Source: an uncultured Alistipes sp.
GTDB lineage: Bacteria; Bacteroidota; Bacteroidia; Bacteroidales; Rikenellaceae
Assembly (NCBI GenBank): GCA_900770635.1
Contig: CAAGLB010000078.1
Span: 62,001 to 126,000, forward strand
Direction of reading: 5' to 3'
Length of the DNA stretch: 64,000 nt
The number at the start of each line of letters is the position of its first letter. Positions within the stretch are counted from its first letter, which is position 1. Shown piece after piece: positions 1-6,945 of this stretch. A program made the translations under genes and the position numbers. The notes beneath the pieces are model-generated. The model searched no databases, had not been told where the DNA came from, and saw only the letters and a list, made by a program, of their open reading frames with translations.

Positions 1-149
1 TTGGCATTATAGGAGCTACCCACAACAACCCTCCACACCTCGTCGAGAGGTATCGACGTTGTGCCAAGCAGCAGGTCGCCAAATGCCGCCACGATGCTCA
101 GCAGTGCTAGCACGATAAAGAGAGATGTATGTAGTCTTTTGTTGTTCAT
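1..149 (-). CDS. ABC transporter permease, FecCD/BtuC family (N-terminal part only)
   Basis: Reading leftwards from the ATG at 147-149, about 49 codons run off the window edge. The N-terminus is basic, followed by a hydrophobic stretch (LFIVLALLSIVAAFGDLLLG) and then TTSIPLDEVWRVV, which resembles the first membrane helix and the following loop of FecCD-type permeases for iron-siderophore or cobalamin uptake. The start lies 5 bases after the stop codon of the binding protein upstream, so the two form one operon. Substrate cannot be told from this fragment. The family call rests on the short N-terminus plus the operon partner. Confidence 0.72.
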   Translation of the reverse strand, partial: MNNKRLHTSLFIVLALLSIVAAFGDLLLGTTSIPLDEVWRVVVGSSYNA

Positions 150-154
150 TATCA

Positions 155-1276
155 CTAATTTAGTCGCTGGTGGTAGTACATGTCACTACCTCGCTGCATG
201 ATCTCGACCATGTCGCTGAGCACCACGTCGGGGCGCACTATGGCCGACTCCCAGAAGTCGCTGCCACCACCCTCGCCACGTCGACGGTTGTTGTTATATA
301 CATCGCCACGCTCGACAACATCCATATTGGCAAAAAGTGGCGCTGAGGCACGTAGTTCGTCGAGCGAGGTGCACTGGCCCGGGTTGAGCCAGATGTCAGC
401 TTTCGACACGAGCTCCACAGCCTCTTCGAGGCTTATGCCCACCGAACTCTGCGACGGATTGTCGTAGATATACTCGCCACCCGCATCCTCCACAAGGCGC
501 ACCATGTAGCTGCTATTCGATGGCATGTACCACACATCTTGGTATGGGAGGTTAAACATCACCTTAGAACGTTTGTCGCTATGTATAACGCTGTTACGCA
601 CACCTTCGTAGCGCTCCTCGATACCCTTAAATAGCTCCTCGGCATGCTCTCTACATCCTACTACCTCGGCCATAGCAACCACCCACTCGGCCTTACCTAA
701 GGGCGACTGCTCGCAGTAGTCGCCAAAGTAGATATAAGGTATCTGCATATCTCTGAGCTTCGATGTCACCGCACGGTTCTCTGCCGATATGCCATACAGC
801 ACCACAAGGTCGACACCGTTAAGGAGCATCGCCTCGAAGTCGAGGTTATTGTCGTAGCCCACATCGAAGACGCTATCGTTAGCCCTTACCGCCTCGTTCA
901 TTACATATTGCTTGCCCGACACCGCTGCAACAGCATCGCTTCGTGAAAGCTCGCTAAGCATCGCCACATAGCTCGACGACATGCAGACTATCTTCTCGGC
1001 ACGGCCCACGATATGCTCGCCATCGTAGCCCTCGGCAGCCTCCTCAGTAGTAAATATTGCAAGTGTCTGCTCCTCAATATTTTCGCCCTGCCAGGGACGT
1101 GTCACACGTAGCAGCTTGTTGCCCGCTTCGTCCGCCGAAATCACGAATCCCGTAGCATGCTTAGGCAGATAGCTTTCGATCGTAAAGCTGTCGTTATCAA
1201 CACCCTTCTGAGCGCCGCAACCCACGAATGCACAGAGCATAAGTAGGCACAATGTTATTTTTGCGATATAGTTCAT
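155..1276 (-). CDS. Periplasmic-binding lipoprotein of an iron/cobalamin-type ABC transporter
   Basis: 373 aa from the ATG at 1274-1276. Upstream in-frame codons run through tRNA-Pro and are not coding. The signal peptide ends in a lipobox (AFVGCG), so the mature protein is a lipoprotein. The body fits the BtuF/FecB-like fold (Peripla_BP_2): an early block AEKIVCMSSSYVAMLSEL, a central VDLVVLYG, then IPYIYFGDYCEQSPLGKAEW and a C-terminal helix region ending before the stop. It should capture a metal chelate or corrinoid and pass it to the permease encoded 5 bases downstream. The -7 promoter box sits only 4 bases before the ATG, so the transcript is probably leaderless. Exact ligand unknown. 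Confidence 0.85.
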   Translation of the reverse strand: MNYIAKITLCLLMLCAFVGCGAQKGVDNDSFTIESYLPKHATGFVISADEAGNKLLRVTRPWQGENIEEQTLAIFTTEEAAEGYDGEHIVGRAEKIVCMSSSYVAMLSELSRSDAVAAVSGKQYVMNEAVRANDSVFDVGYDNNLDFEAMLLNGVDLVVLYGISAENRAVTSKLRDMQIPYIYFGDYCEQSPLGKAEWVVAMAEVVGCREHAEELFKGIEERYEGVRNSVIHSDKRSKVMFNLPYQDVWYMPSNSSYMVRLVEDAGGEYIYDNPSQSSVGISLEEAVELVSKADIWLNPGQCTSLDELRASAPLFANMDVVERGDVYNNNRRRGEGGGSDFWESAIVRPDVVLSDMVEIMQRGSDMYYHQRLN

Positions 1277-1280
1277 TTGG

Positions 1281-1288
1281 CAAAGGTA
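1281..1288 (-). promoter_or_regulatory. -7 promoter box of the ABC uptake operon
   Basis: On the minus strand this reads TACCTTTG, matching the Bacteroidota housekeeping -7 consensus TAnnTTTG. Only four bases (CCAA) separate it from the ATG of the binding-protein gene, leaving little or no room for a 5' leader or ribosome-binding site. Confidence 0.7.
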
Positions 1289-1307
1289 CATTTTTTTTGG
1301 AATTAAA

Positions 1308-1340
1308 TTTGTGCATTTCGAAAAAATATTACTATCTTTG
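1308..1340 (+). promoter_or_regulatory. Promoter of tRNA-Pro
   Basis: TTTG at 1308-1311 (-33 element) is followed after 21 bases by TATCTTTG at 1333-1340 (-7 element), the canonical Bacteroidota arrangement. The tRNA begins 17 bases downstream. Confidence 0.75.
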
Positions 1341-1356
1341 CACCGCAATTTTGCAA

Positions 1357-1431
1357 CGGGATGTAGCTCAGCCCGGTTAGAGTACGCGTCTGGGGGGCGT
1401 GTGGTCGCAGGTTCAAATCCTGTCATCCCGA
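1357..1431 (+). tRNA. tRNA-Pro (anticodon GGG)
   Basis: Cloverleaf: acceptor CGGGATG pairs with CATCCCG, the D-arm carries TAGCTCAG...GGTTAGA, and the T-arm is GCAGGTTCAAATCCTGT. The anticodon loop CTGGGGG is closed by CGCGT/GCGTG and gives anticodon GGG. Discriminator base A. The 3' CCA is not encoded (CAA follows), so it must be added after transcription. It has its own promoter and terminator and is a single-gene unit. Confidence 0.95.
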
Positions 1432-1450
1432 CAAAGCTGAGTAAGCAGAG

Positions 1451-1486
1451 GTCTGTCCAAAAGTTTATTTGGACAGACTCTTTTTT
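1451..1486 (+). terminator. Intrinsic terminator after tRNA-Pro
   Basis: Stem GTCTGTCCAAA pairs with TTTGGACAGAC around a short AT loop and is followed by CTTTTTT. Confidence 0.9.
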
Positions 1487-1593
1487 GTCTATCCTCGAAA
1501 ACAGAGCCTAACGAGCCGTGCCCCTTGCTCATTTCAAAATTTATGTTTAATTTTGTACGATAACGCAAAAGATATACCTAAATATTATATGCT

Positions 1594-2028
1594 ATGAAAG
1601 TACAGATCGTAAATAAATCGGCATACGAAGCGCCATTCTATGCCACCGTGAACTCGGCAGGCATGGACCTTAAAGCAAATATCGACGAGCCTATCGTGCT
1701 AGAGCCCTTGCAGCGTACGATGGTGCCTACTGGCCTATATATCGCACTCCCCGAGGGCACTGAGGCTCAGGTACGCCCACGCAGCGGCCTTGCAGCCAAG
1801 CACGGCATCACGGTGCTCAACACCCCAGGCACTATCGATGCCGACTATCGTGGCGAGATAAAGGTTATCCTTGTCAACCTCTCGAACGAGGCCTTTATCA
1901 TCAACCCTGGCGAGCGCATCGCTCAGATGGTTGTTGCCCGCTACGAGAAGGTAGAGTGGGACGTTGTTGACTCGCTCGACGCTACGGAGCGTGGTGCTGG
2001 CGGCTTCGGCTCAACAGGCACAAAGTAG
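1594..2028 (+). CDS. dut: Deoxyuridine 5'-triphosphate nucleotidohydrolase (dUTPase)
   Basis: 144 aa, the normal length for a trimeric dUTPase. It hydrolyses dUTP to dUMP and pyrophosphate, keeping uracil out of DNA and supplying dTMP precursor. All five family motifs are present in order: AGMDLKA (near 23), RPRSGLAAKHG (near 62), the catalytic block NTPGTIDADYRGE (near 77), GERIAQMVV (near 106), and the C-terminal glycine-rich lid RGAGGFGSTG (near 131), which closes over the substrate of a neighbouring subunit. It is transcribed alone, between the tRNA-Pro terminator and a hairpin at 2057-2087. No sign of degradation. Confidence 0.97.
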   Translation: MKVQIVNKSAYEAPFYATVNSAGMDLKANIDEPIVLEPLQRTMVPTGLYIALPEGTEAQVRPRSGLAAKHGITVLNTPGTIDADYRGEIKVILVNLSNEAFIINPGERIAQMVVARYEKVEWDVVDSLDATERGAGGFGSTGTK

Positions 2029-2056
2029 CACACACCAAGCAAGAAAGACAAACAAC

Positions 2057-2087
2057 ATTGGCAGCCATCTCAATAATGGCTGCCAAT
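2057..2087. terminator. Hairpin between convergent dut and esterase genes
   Basis: ATTGGCAGCCAT (2057-2068) pairs perfectly with ATGGCTGCCAAT (2076-2087). The T-tract is weak on both strands. Its position between convergent genes suggests a bidirectional transcription end. Confidence 0.65.
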
Positions 2088-2121
2088 TTGCATTACCCCG
2101 TACCATTGTTTTGCTTTACAC

Positions 2122-3015
2122 TTAGAACAATCGCTGCATAAATTGGTTGGCAAATTCTGTCCAATTATACCATTGATGGCCACCACCTACTATGGTCATC
2201 TCATAGGGATACCCCTCTCTTTTGAGAAAGCGGACATAGCACTTCATTCGTGGATAGTAGAAATCCTTATTGCCAATCATTATGGAGTACAGCATAGGCG
2301 GGGCAGCGAACTGCACCTTCAACTTATCCTTGAAATCTTTGTAAAACGCCGAGTGGTCACTCTTGCGCAAAACGGGGTGTACCATAGCAGAAAATAGCCC
2401 CACATATCCGAAGATATCAGGAGCATTGGCCGATATGTGCATAGCCTGCATAGCTCCAATCGAGAGTCCAGCAATGGCACGATGATCCTTGTCGGACAGC
2501 GTGCGATAGAGGCTATCTACGGCGTTTACCACATCACCAACAAATGCTGCCTCAACAGCTCCATCGGTTTCGAACAGCGACTCCACAGCACCTTTGATAC
2601 GAGATTTATTAAAATCCTTGTCGTCGTTATACTGATTCACGTTGGGCAACACTACAATCATCTCACGAATTAAACCACCAGCCCTAAGGCTATCGATGTT
2701 ATGTAGCAGGTCACCCTTCTCTATCCACGATAGTTCATTGCCTCGTGCCCCATGTAGAAGATAGAGCACAGGGTAAGACTCATCGCTATCATAGTAGGTC
2801 TTTGGCAGGTAGACCATCATTCGGCGCTCGGTAGGACCGTCGACGGAGCACTTGCACACTTGTTCTTCGAGTATCCCGTCATACTCTATGTTAGCCAAGA
2901 ATTGAGGATACTCCTTATTAGCAACATATCGGTGAGTTGAACACGATGTCACGAGCATTGCCATGAACAACAAGAATGCCCATCGTAAGCACCTATTTGC
3001 GCACGGCACTCTCAT
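2122..3015 (-). CDS. Esterase D-like alpha/beta-hydrolase lipoprotein
   Basis: 297 aa with an N-terminal signal and lipobox (LVTSCS). The fold is that of putative esterase family PF00756 (esterase D / feruloyl esterase / mycolyltransferase type): RRMMVYLPKTYYDSDESYPVLYLLHG, then MIVVLPN, the nucleophile elbow GLSIGAMQA (Ser in GxSxG) and a C-terminal GGGHQWYNW carrying the likely catalytic His. It probably cleaves acyl or aryl esters, such as acetyl or feruloyl groups on polysaccharides, at the cell surface. The coding start overlaps the 3' end of the glycosyltransferase upstream by 23 bases, so the two are co-transcribed and likely translationally coupled. Substrate is not readable from sequence. 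Confidence 0.85.
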   Translation of the reverse strand: MRVPCANRCLRWAFLLFMAMLVTSCSTHRYVANKEYPQFLANIEYDGILEEQVCKCSVDGPTERRMMVYLPKTYYDSDESYPVLYLLHGARGNELSWIEKGDLLHNIDSLRAGGLIREMIVVLPNVNQYNDDKDFNKSRIKGAVESLFETDGAVEAAFVGDVVNAVDSLYRTLSDKDHRAIAGLSIGAMQAMHISANAPDIFGYVGLFSAMVHPVLRKSDHSAFYKDFKDKLKVQFAAPPMLYSIMIGNKDFYYPRMKCYVRFLKREGYPYEMTIVGGGHQWYNWTEFANQFMQRLF

Positions 3016-4132
3016 ACATCTCTATTATATTGCGAGTTGACTCCTCGGCACTATATTTTTGTGTCGACTCAGCGTACAATCGGCTCATCTTACGTCGGTA
3101 CTCAGGATGCTCTATCCACCAATCAATTCTTGCGGCCAGCGCCTTGTAGTCCGACATAGGAAATACACTATGCTCGTCCAACGCAAATTGCGAAGTGGCA
3201 GATAAGCCACCCTCAGCAATAACAGGCACAAGGCCCTGATGAATCATCTCTAAGCACGAGAGTCCCTCAACCTCTATCGTTGCACAATGAACATATAGCC
3301 AAGACGATGCTGCAATATTGCGCAACTGCTCGTGGGTGTAAAATCCAAATGTGGGCTCATGCTTGACAACACCATCCACGAATAGCTTGTGTGCAGCACG
3401 CTTTATTGCGTTAGCCTTAGGACCATTGCCTGCAAAGATAAGTTCGATATTTTTCGCATACTTAGAGTGTCGCATTGCCCTAATAAGCGTAATCTGGTCT
3501 TTCTCATTAGCCAATCGTCCCACACATAGTATGCGATATGGATTTGTTGATGGCACACCTTCTACTCGGGGAGTCGCTTCAACATCAAGACCGTTGGTTA
3601 TAACCTTCAACTCTGATGTATATCCGTTTGCTTCGAGATGCTCCTTGACGGTCTGCGTTGGACATTGAACATATTTGCAGTGGTTGTAGACCGAACTGCT
3701 CCACCACTTATTAACAAGTTTATTTATGAAGGTGCTTCTTGTGATACCAAGATTCGCTGTTATGTTCTCTGTGAAGGTATGATATGTGCCAACACATGGT
3801 TTACCTAACTCTTTCGCAATCTTAGCAGCAGCCTCAATCGGGAAACCCTCCATGAGATGAACAACATCTGCCCAACTGATAGCCTCCCTAATTGAGCGTT
3901 TGTCGATTTTAGAGTAACGATATCCGTTTTTTCGAACTATTGGCTCAAAAATCGGAAAGACAAAGTGCCCCTGGGGATAATCTGGCTGAGGACCTTGCTT
4001 GTCTGGATTCTCGCAAGCAAGAATACGAACATCTATTCCTCTATGTATCAGACGAGTGCGCAGCGCCACTACTGCCGTGCACACGCCGTTACCCTTCATA
4101 TATGCGTTGTTACATACGAACAAAACCTTCAT
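2993..4132 (-). CDS. Glycosyltransferase family 4
   Basis: 379 aa, GT-B fold. The N-terminal half starts MKVLFVCNNAYMKGNGVCTA (acceptor-side Rossmann domain with the glycine-rich loop). The C-terminal half has ILCVGRLANEKDQITLIRAM, LIFAGNGP and the E-x7-E-type donor site around EVEGLSCLEMIHQGLVPVIA. It should transfer a sugar from a nucleotide-sugar to an envelope glycan or lipid acceptor at the cytoplasmic membrane. It is followed by the overlapping esterase gene. A -7-like box (TACATTTG on the minus strand, 4160-4167) lies 27 bases upstream. Donor and acceptor unknown. Confidence 0.9.
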   Translation of the reverse strand: MKVLFVCNNAYMKGNGVCTAVVALRTRLIHRGIDVRILACENPDKQGPQPDYPQGHFVFPIFEPIVRKNGYRYSKIDKRSIREAISWADVVHLMEGFPIEAAAKIAKELGKPCVGTYHTFTENITANLGITRSTFINKLVNKWWSSSVYNHCKYVQCPTQTVKEHLEANGYTSELKVITNGLDVEATPRVEGVPSTNPYRILCVGRLANEKDQITLIRAMRHSKYAKNIELIFAGNGPKANAIKRAAHKLFVDGVVKHEPTFGFYTHEQLRNIAASSWLYVHCATIEVEGLSCLEMIHQGLVPVIAEGGLSATSQFALDEHSVFPMSDYKALAARIDWWIEHPEYRRKMSRLYAESTQKYSAEESTRNIIEMYESAVRK

Positions 4133-4316
4133 TGCTATGTAAATTTAATGGATTCATAGCAAATGTAATCTATTTAAATTTGTAAAAAAAATAAATTCAA
4201 CGAATCGCAATTTAGTTATAATATAAAGTCTTGCAACCTATTATTTTTCTCTTATGTGCTATTTCTCAGCAATTATTAGTTATCCTTGTGTTAAGAACTA
4301 TTAAAACTTACCAAAT

Positions 4317-4480
4317 ATGGCTTTACACATTATCGACCACCCCTTGGTACAACACAAGCTTAGCATCATACGTAACAAGGAGACATCTACTTGGCATCTT
4401 TGGACGACGACCTCAACGACAAGAACTACATCCTCCCAGGCTTAGGCGATGCTGGCGACCGTATCTTCGACACACGTTAG
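4317..4480 (+). pseudogene. upp: Uracil phosphoribosyltransferase pseudogene with large internal deletion
   Basis: From the ATG at 4317-4319 the frame reads MALHIIDHPLVQHKLSIIRN followed by KETST, the typical Upp N-terminus. It then shifts frame and reaches a stop. In another frame the next bases encode IYLASLDDDLNDKNYILPG and then LGDAGDRIFDTR with a stop at 4478-4480, which is the Upp C-terminus with its uracil-binding YILPGLGDAGDR block. An intact Upp is about 210 aa. Here about 55 codons remain, the PRPP-binding middle is absent, and the two ends are joined out of frame near 4383. So this is an inactivated salvage gene. A weak -7-like box (TATCCTTG) lies upstream near 4280. Confidence 0.9.
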
Positions 4481-4663
4481 CGATACATATTATATATACA
4501 ATCGGCCTTCACCATCGAAGTCCGCTTGTTTTTTTTGCAGCACGATTGCACACAGAAAAGTGTGTAGCAAGGAGATGTATAACCGCTGACATACTCCCGC
4601 ATGTATGCCCTACTCTTGACCAAGTCGTACAACCAGGTCATCAGCCCCCTCAGATACCATACG
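4481..4663. other. Non-coding stretch after the upp remnant
   Basis: No credible gene. Open frames here have no family signature and run through the pseudogene and repeats. Near 4633-4660 it resembles, in degraded form, the sequence that precedes the terminator copies at 6464 and 6670. Confidence 0.5.
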
Positions 4664-4730
4664 AAAAAAGAGGAAACCCTTTCGGATTTCCTCTATGGCA
4701 GGACACCATATCGAAATTTCTAACCGATTT
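4664..4730 (-). repeat. Orphan copy of the tRNA-fMet terminator plus flank
   Basis: On the minus strand it contains the stem AGAGGAAATCC/GGGTTTCCTCT and a T-run, almost identical to the terminator behind tRNA-fMet (6670-6701). Its upstream flank (AAATCGGTTAGAAATTTCGA, then TATGGTGTCCTGCCA) is shared with the copy at 6464-6533 but not with the true tRNA. No tRNA precedes it. Confidence 0.75.
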
Positions 4731-4783
4731 GTAGATAACTTTGAGCGTGTTATTAGATTTATGACGTTGGGTATAAAGATATG

Positions 4784-4818
4784 AAAAAGGCAATCGGCAG
4801 CGCTAACCACCGATTGCC
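4784..4818 (-). terminator. Terminator of the sigma/regulator operon
   Basis: Minus strand: GGCAATCGG pairs with CCGATTGCC around a 12-base loop and is followed by TTTTT. It lies 72 bases after the last gene of the ECF sigma operon. A near copy sits on the other side of the operon at 6264-6299. Confidence 0.8.
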
Positions 4819-4889
4819 AATAATGAATTAGAGTTTATAAGCGGAGAGTTCCCAGTGGGGGGGTATTGTTATAAAAGGATATGTAGCAC

Positions 4890-5642
4890 TTACTCAGTGG
4901 GTAGCACATCGAAATCAATCTGATCTACGGTTAGCACCGTAACTTGCTGTCCATTGTATAGTCCTGAGCACTCAGCACCGAGCAGGCGCCCCTCGCTTTT
5001 TGAGAAACGAGCAATAATCCCGACCTTGTCGCCCCTAGTGCTGACTATGATCGTATCGCCTTCCTCTCGGAATTTTAGCAGTATACCCGTTAACAAAGCG
5101 TACTCATTCAATTTATCGATCGTAGAGAATGGAGTGAGGTCGATTCCTCCGTGGGGTCGTTCGAGTACCAATTGTCCGTTCTGGTAGCGTCGATAGTTCT
5201 CGCCGTCATAGAGTTCCATAGAACTAGACTGATCGTGCCATTTGATAGCCATTTTGATTTTTGAGCCCTCTTTGCGAATCTCGACGGTGCCCTGCATCGG
5301 AGTGCCATCGAAATCAATATCATAGAGTTCCTGTGAACTCTTGTTTTCGGTAACATTTGCGGTAAATCGAACGAGGCAGTTGTCAGATTCGAGTAGTTGA
5401 GTCATTGCTCGCTCAACAACATCGCGGGCGGTGCTGGTCTGCACTCCGCTAATGCCGATGACAACTGCGACTGTGACCACAGCGGCAACGGCACCAATGC
5501 GTATTGCCTGCCAGAGCGGACGTCGGCGCGGTGTGGGTGCAGTGACTTTAAATTCGAGGTTGGTTGATGGGGAGAATCGGGGCGAGAGAATATCGACCAT
5601 GCGATTATCCGAAAAATTGTCTAAATTGTTGTTAGTTTTCAT
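4890..5642 (-). CDS. Membrane-anchored protein paired with an ECF sigma factor (putative anti-sigma)
   Basis: 250 aa. A cytoplasmic N-terminal segment of about 45 residues rich in Arg/Pro (TPRRRPLW) precedes one membrane helix (IGAVAAVVTVAVVIGISGV, about 48-66). The rest is periplasmic and beta-rich, with repeated 'bind a strand, measure' features of LolA-like folds (DNCLVRFTANV, GTVEIRKEGSKIKM, MELYDGENYRRYQNG). It starts 23 bases after the sigma factor gene and ends the operon. The layout (sigma, then single-pass membrane protein) is that of a sigma/anti-sigma pair in which the outer domain senses envelope state. No FecR or zinc-finger anti-sigma motif is visible, so the role is inferred from context. 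Confidence 0.6.
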   Translation of the reverse strand: MKTNNNLDNFSDNRMVDILSPRFSPSTNLEFKVTAPTPRRRPLWQAIRIGAVAAVVTVAVVIGISGVQTSTARDVVERAMTQLLESDNCLVRFTANVTENKSSQELYDIDFDGTPMQGTVEIRKEGSKIKMAIKWHDQSSSMELYDGENYRRYQNGQLVLERPHGGIDLTPFSTIDKLNEYALLTGILLKFREEGDTIIVSTRGDKVGIIARFSKSEGRLLGAECSGLYNGQQVTVLTVDQIDFDVLPTE

Positions 5643-5665
5643 AATGTTGCTCTTTTTGTAGTGGA

Positions 5666-6178
5666 TTAAATCAGCCTGCGCTTTTCGAGGGCTTCACGCA
5701 ACTTATCAATGCCATAGCGAAACCGCGATTTGGCCGTTGTTAGAGGAATGTTGCAAATCGAGGCAATCTCGTCAAATTGACGACCGCCATAGATTCGCAA
5801 TCGGATCACCTCGCTCTGCTCGTCGGGTAGCAAAGCCATTAGTCGTTCAATCAATCGAAACTCCTGCTCGAAATCTTTGGGCGCAAGGTCTTCGCTCGAT
5901 AGTGTGTCAAGTGTGTCGGTCGATGTAAAATTTCGGCGCGAACGCAACATAGATGTGCAACTATTTGTCAATGAGCGATAAACATAGCCTTTCAAGTCTT
6001 CAATTTCGGCAAGCCGTGCGCTCTGTTTCGAGAGCCTCAGGTATAGGTCCTGTACCACGTCTTCAGCCTCTGAAGCAGACCCCAACCGATAGCAAGCATA
6101 TCGAAACAGATCGCTGCGTTCGGACTGCATTAGCTCAGCGAGGCGGGTGAGTTGTTTGTTTTCGTTTGTTAGTTTCAT
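5666..6178 (-). CDS. ECF-type RNA polymerase sigma factor
   Basis: 170 aa, sigma-70 family without regions 1 and 3. Region 2 (about 18-85) holds RSDLFRYACYRL and AEDVVQDLYLRL, which bind core polymerase and melt the -10 region. Region 4 (about 112-165) has LPDEQSEVIRLRIYGG followed by the helix-turn-helix FDEIASICNIPLTTAKSRFR that recognises the -35 region. It is the first gene of a two-gene operon with a membrane partner. An inverted repeat TTGGAA-N6-TTCCAA sits 17 bases before its start and may be an operator. Target genes unknown. Confidence 0.9.
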   Translation of the reverse strand: MKLTNENKQLTRLAELMQSERSDLFRYACYRLGSASEAEDVVQDLYLRLSKQSARLAEIEDLKGYVYRSLTNSCTSMLRSRRNFTSTDTLDTLSSEDLAPKDFEQEFRLIERLMALLPDEQSEVIRLRIYGGRQFDEIASICNIPLTTAKSRFRYGIDKLREALEKRRLI

Positions 6179-6194
6179 AATTTATTGTCGTTTG

Positions 6195-6212
6195 TTGGAA
6201 ACGCGCTTCCAA
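6195..6212. promoter_or_regulatory. Inverted repeat upstream of the ECF sigma gene
   Basis: TTGGAA and TTCCAA separated by six bases (ACGCGC), a perfect dyad just upstream of the sigma start codon. It could be an operator. No protein is known to bind it. Confidence 0.35.
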
Positions 6213-6263
6213 ATATATAACGCTCAAAGTTCGAAAAAGACTTAACACACACGCAAAAACACT

Positions 6264-6299
6264 AAAAAAGACAATCGGCAGAGCTAACCACCAATTGCC
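6264..6299 (-). terminator. Duplicate terminator with no gene before it
   Basis: Minus strand: GGCAATTGG pairs with CCGATTGTC (one G-T pair) followed by TTTTTT. It and about 15 flanking bases closely match the terminator at 4784-4818, in the same orientation, on the opposite side of the sigma operon. No minus-strand gene lies between it and tRNA-fMet, which has its own terminator, so it looks left over from a duplication or deletion. Confidence 0.7.
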
Positions 6300-6386
6300 A
6301 ATAATGATTTAGAATAAGTTTCGCGAATTTCATAAGCTAAAATTCCAAAACATCTGCTTTATTAAAGAGCCTTAAGGCTCTTTGGC

Positions 6387-6533
6387 CAAGTTCCTCCTTA
6401 TCAAAAAAGGATTTGTAGAGGGATTGTAGATATAATTGAGGACATCTGTTCTCCTCCTGCTACAAAAAAATAGAGGAAACCCTCTCGGATTTCCTCTATG
6501 GTAGGACACCATATCGAAATTTCTAACCGATTT
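6387..6533. repeat. Repeat unit: decayed hairpin, GAGGACAT block and fMet-terminator copy
   Basis: TTCCTCCTTATCAAAAAAGG at the left, then GGGATTGTAGATATAATTGA followed by GGACAT, then a terminator copy (6464-6497) and the AATCGG flank shared with 4664-4730. The left and middle parts match 6589-6701 next to the true tRNA-fMet, so the two units are direct repeats about 200 bases apart. Confidence 0.7.
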
Positions 6534-6588
6534 ATCCGCGACTATGTGGCTGTATTTCAGATTGCGAAGCAATGCAAGACAAAGTCTT

Positions 6589-6669
6589 GCCACAAGCCTC
6601 CCTTATCAAAGGGAGGTTTGGAGGGATTGTATATATGACTGAGGACATAAGTCCTCCCCCCGCTACCAT
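6589..6669. repeat. Second repeat unit next to tRNA-fMet
   Basis: Contains the perfect short hairpin CCTCCCTTATCAAAGGGAGG, then TTTGGAGGGATTGT and GACTGAGGACATAAGTCCTC. It matches the unit starting at 6387. It lies directly downstream (minus strand) of the tRNA-fMet terminator. Confidence 0.7.
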
Positions 6670-6701
6670 AAAAAAAGAGGAAACCCTCTCGGATTTCCTC
6701 T
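6670..6701 (-). terminator. Intrinsic terminator of tRNA-fMet
   Basis: Minus strand: AGAGGAAATCC pairs with GGGTTTCCTCT, followed by seven T. It begins two bases after the encoded CCA end of the tRNA. Confidence 0.88.
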
Positions 6702-6702
6702 A

Positions 6703-6778
6703 TGGTAGCGGGGGGAGGACTCGAACCTCCGACCTCCGGGTTATGAGCCCGACGAGCTGCCAACTGCTCTACCCCGCG
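6703..6778 (-). tRNA. Initiator tRNA-fMet (anticodon CAT), CCA encoded
   Basis: Minus strand, 76 nt: CGCGGGG acceptor, D-arm with GTAGAGCAGTTGGCAGCTC, anticodon loop CTCATAA, T-arm GGAGGTTCGAGTCCTCC, and CCCCGC-T-A-CCA at the end. Two initiator hallmarks are visible: the mismatched first acceptor position (C1 against T72) and three consecutive G-C pairs closing the anticodon stem (GGG/CCC). Unlike tRNA-Pro at 1357, this gene encodes its CCA. Confidence 0.96.
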
Positions 6779-6945
6779 ATGTATCGTCAAATGGTCGACC
6801 GACCGATTTTTCGTAATTGCGAGTGCAAAGATAAGGCAAAATTTCTTTATCTGCAAATATTTATTAAAAATTTTTACTTTATTTTATCACCATCATCTGC
6901 CAACACCCTATTATTCAAGGCTTTAACACATTAAATTCACAAGCC

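Noticed and set aside
1277..1426. N-terminal extension of the binding-protein gene
   Set aside because: The extension is antisense to tRNA-Pro and the promoter. The lipoprotein signal starts at the ATG at 1276.
4231..4734. 167-codon plus-strand open frame
   Set aside because: It runs through the upp remnant, in part in the wrong frame, and into the terminator repeat. No family signature.
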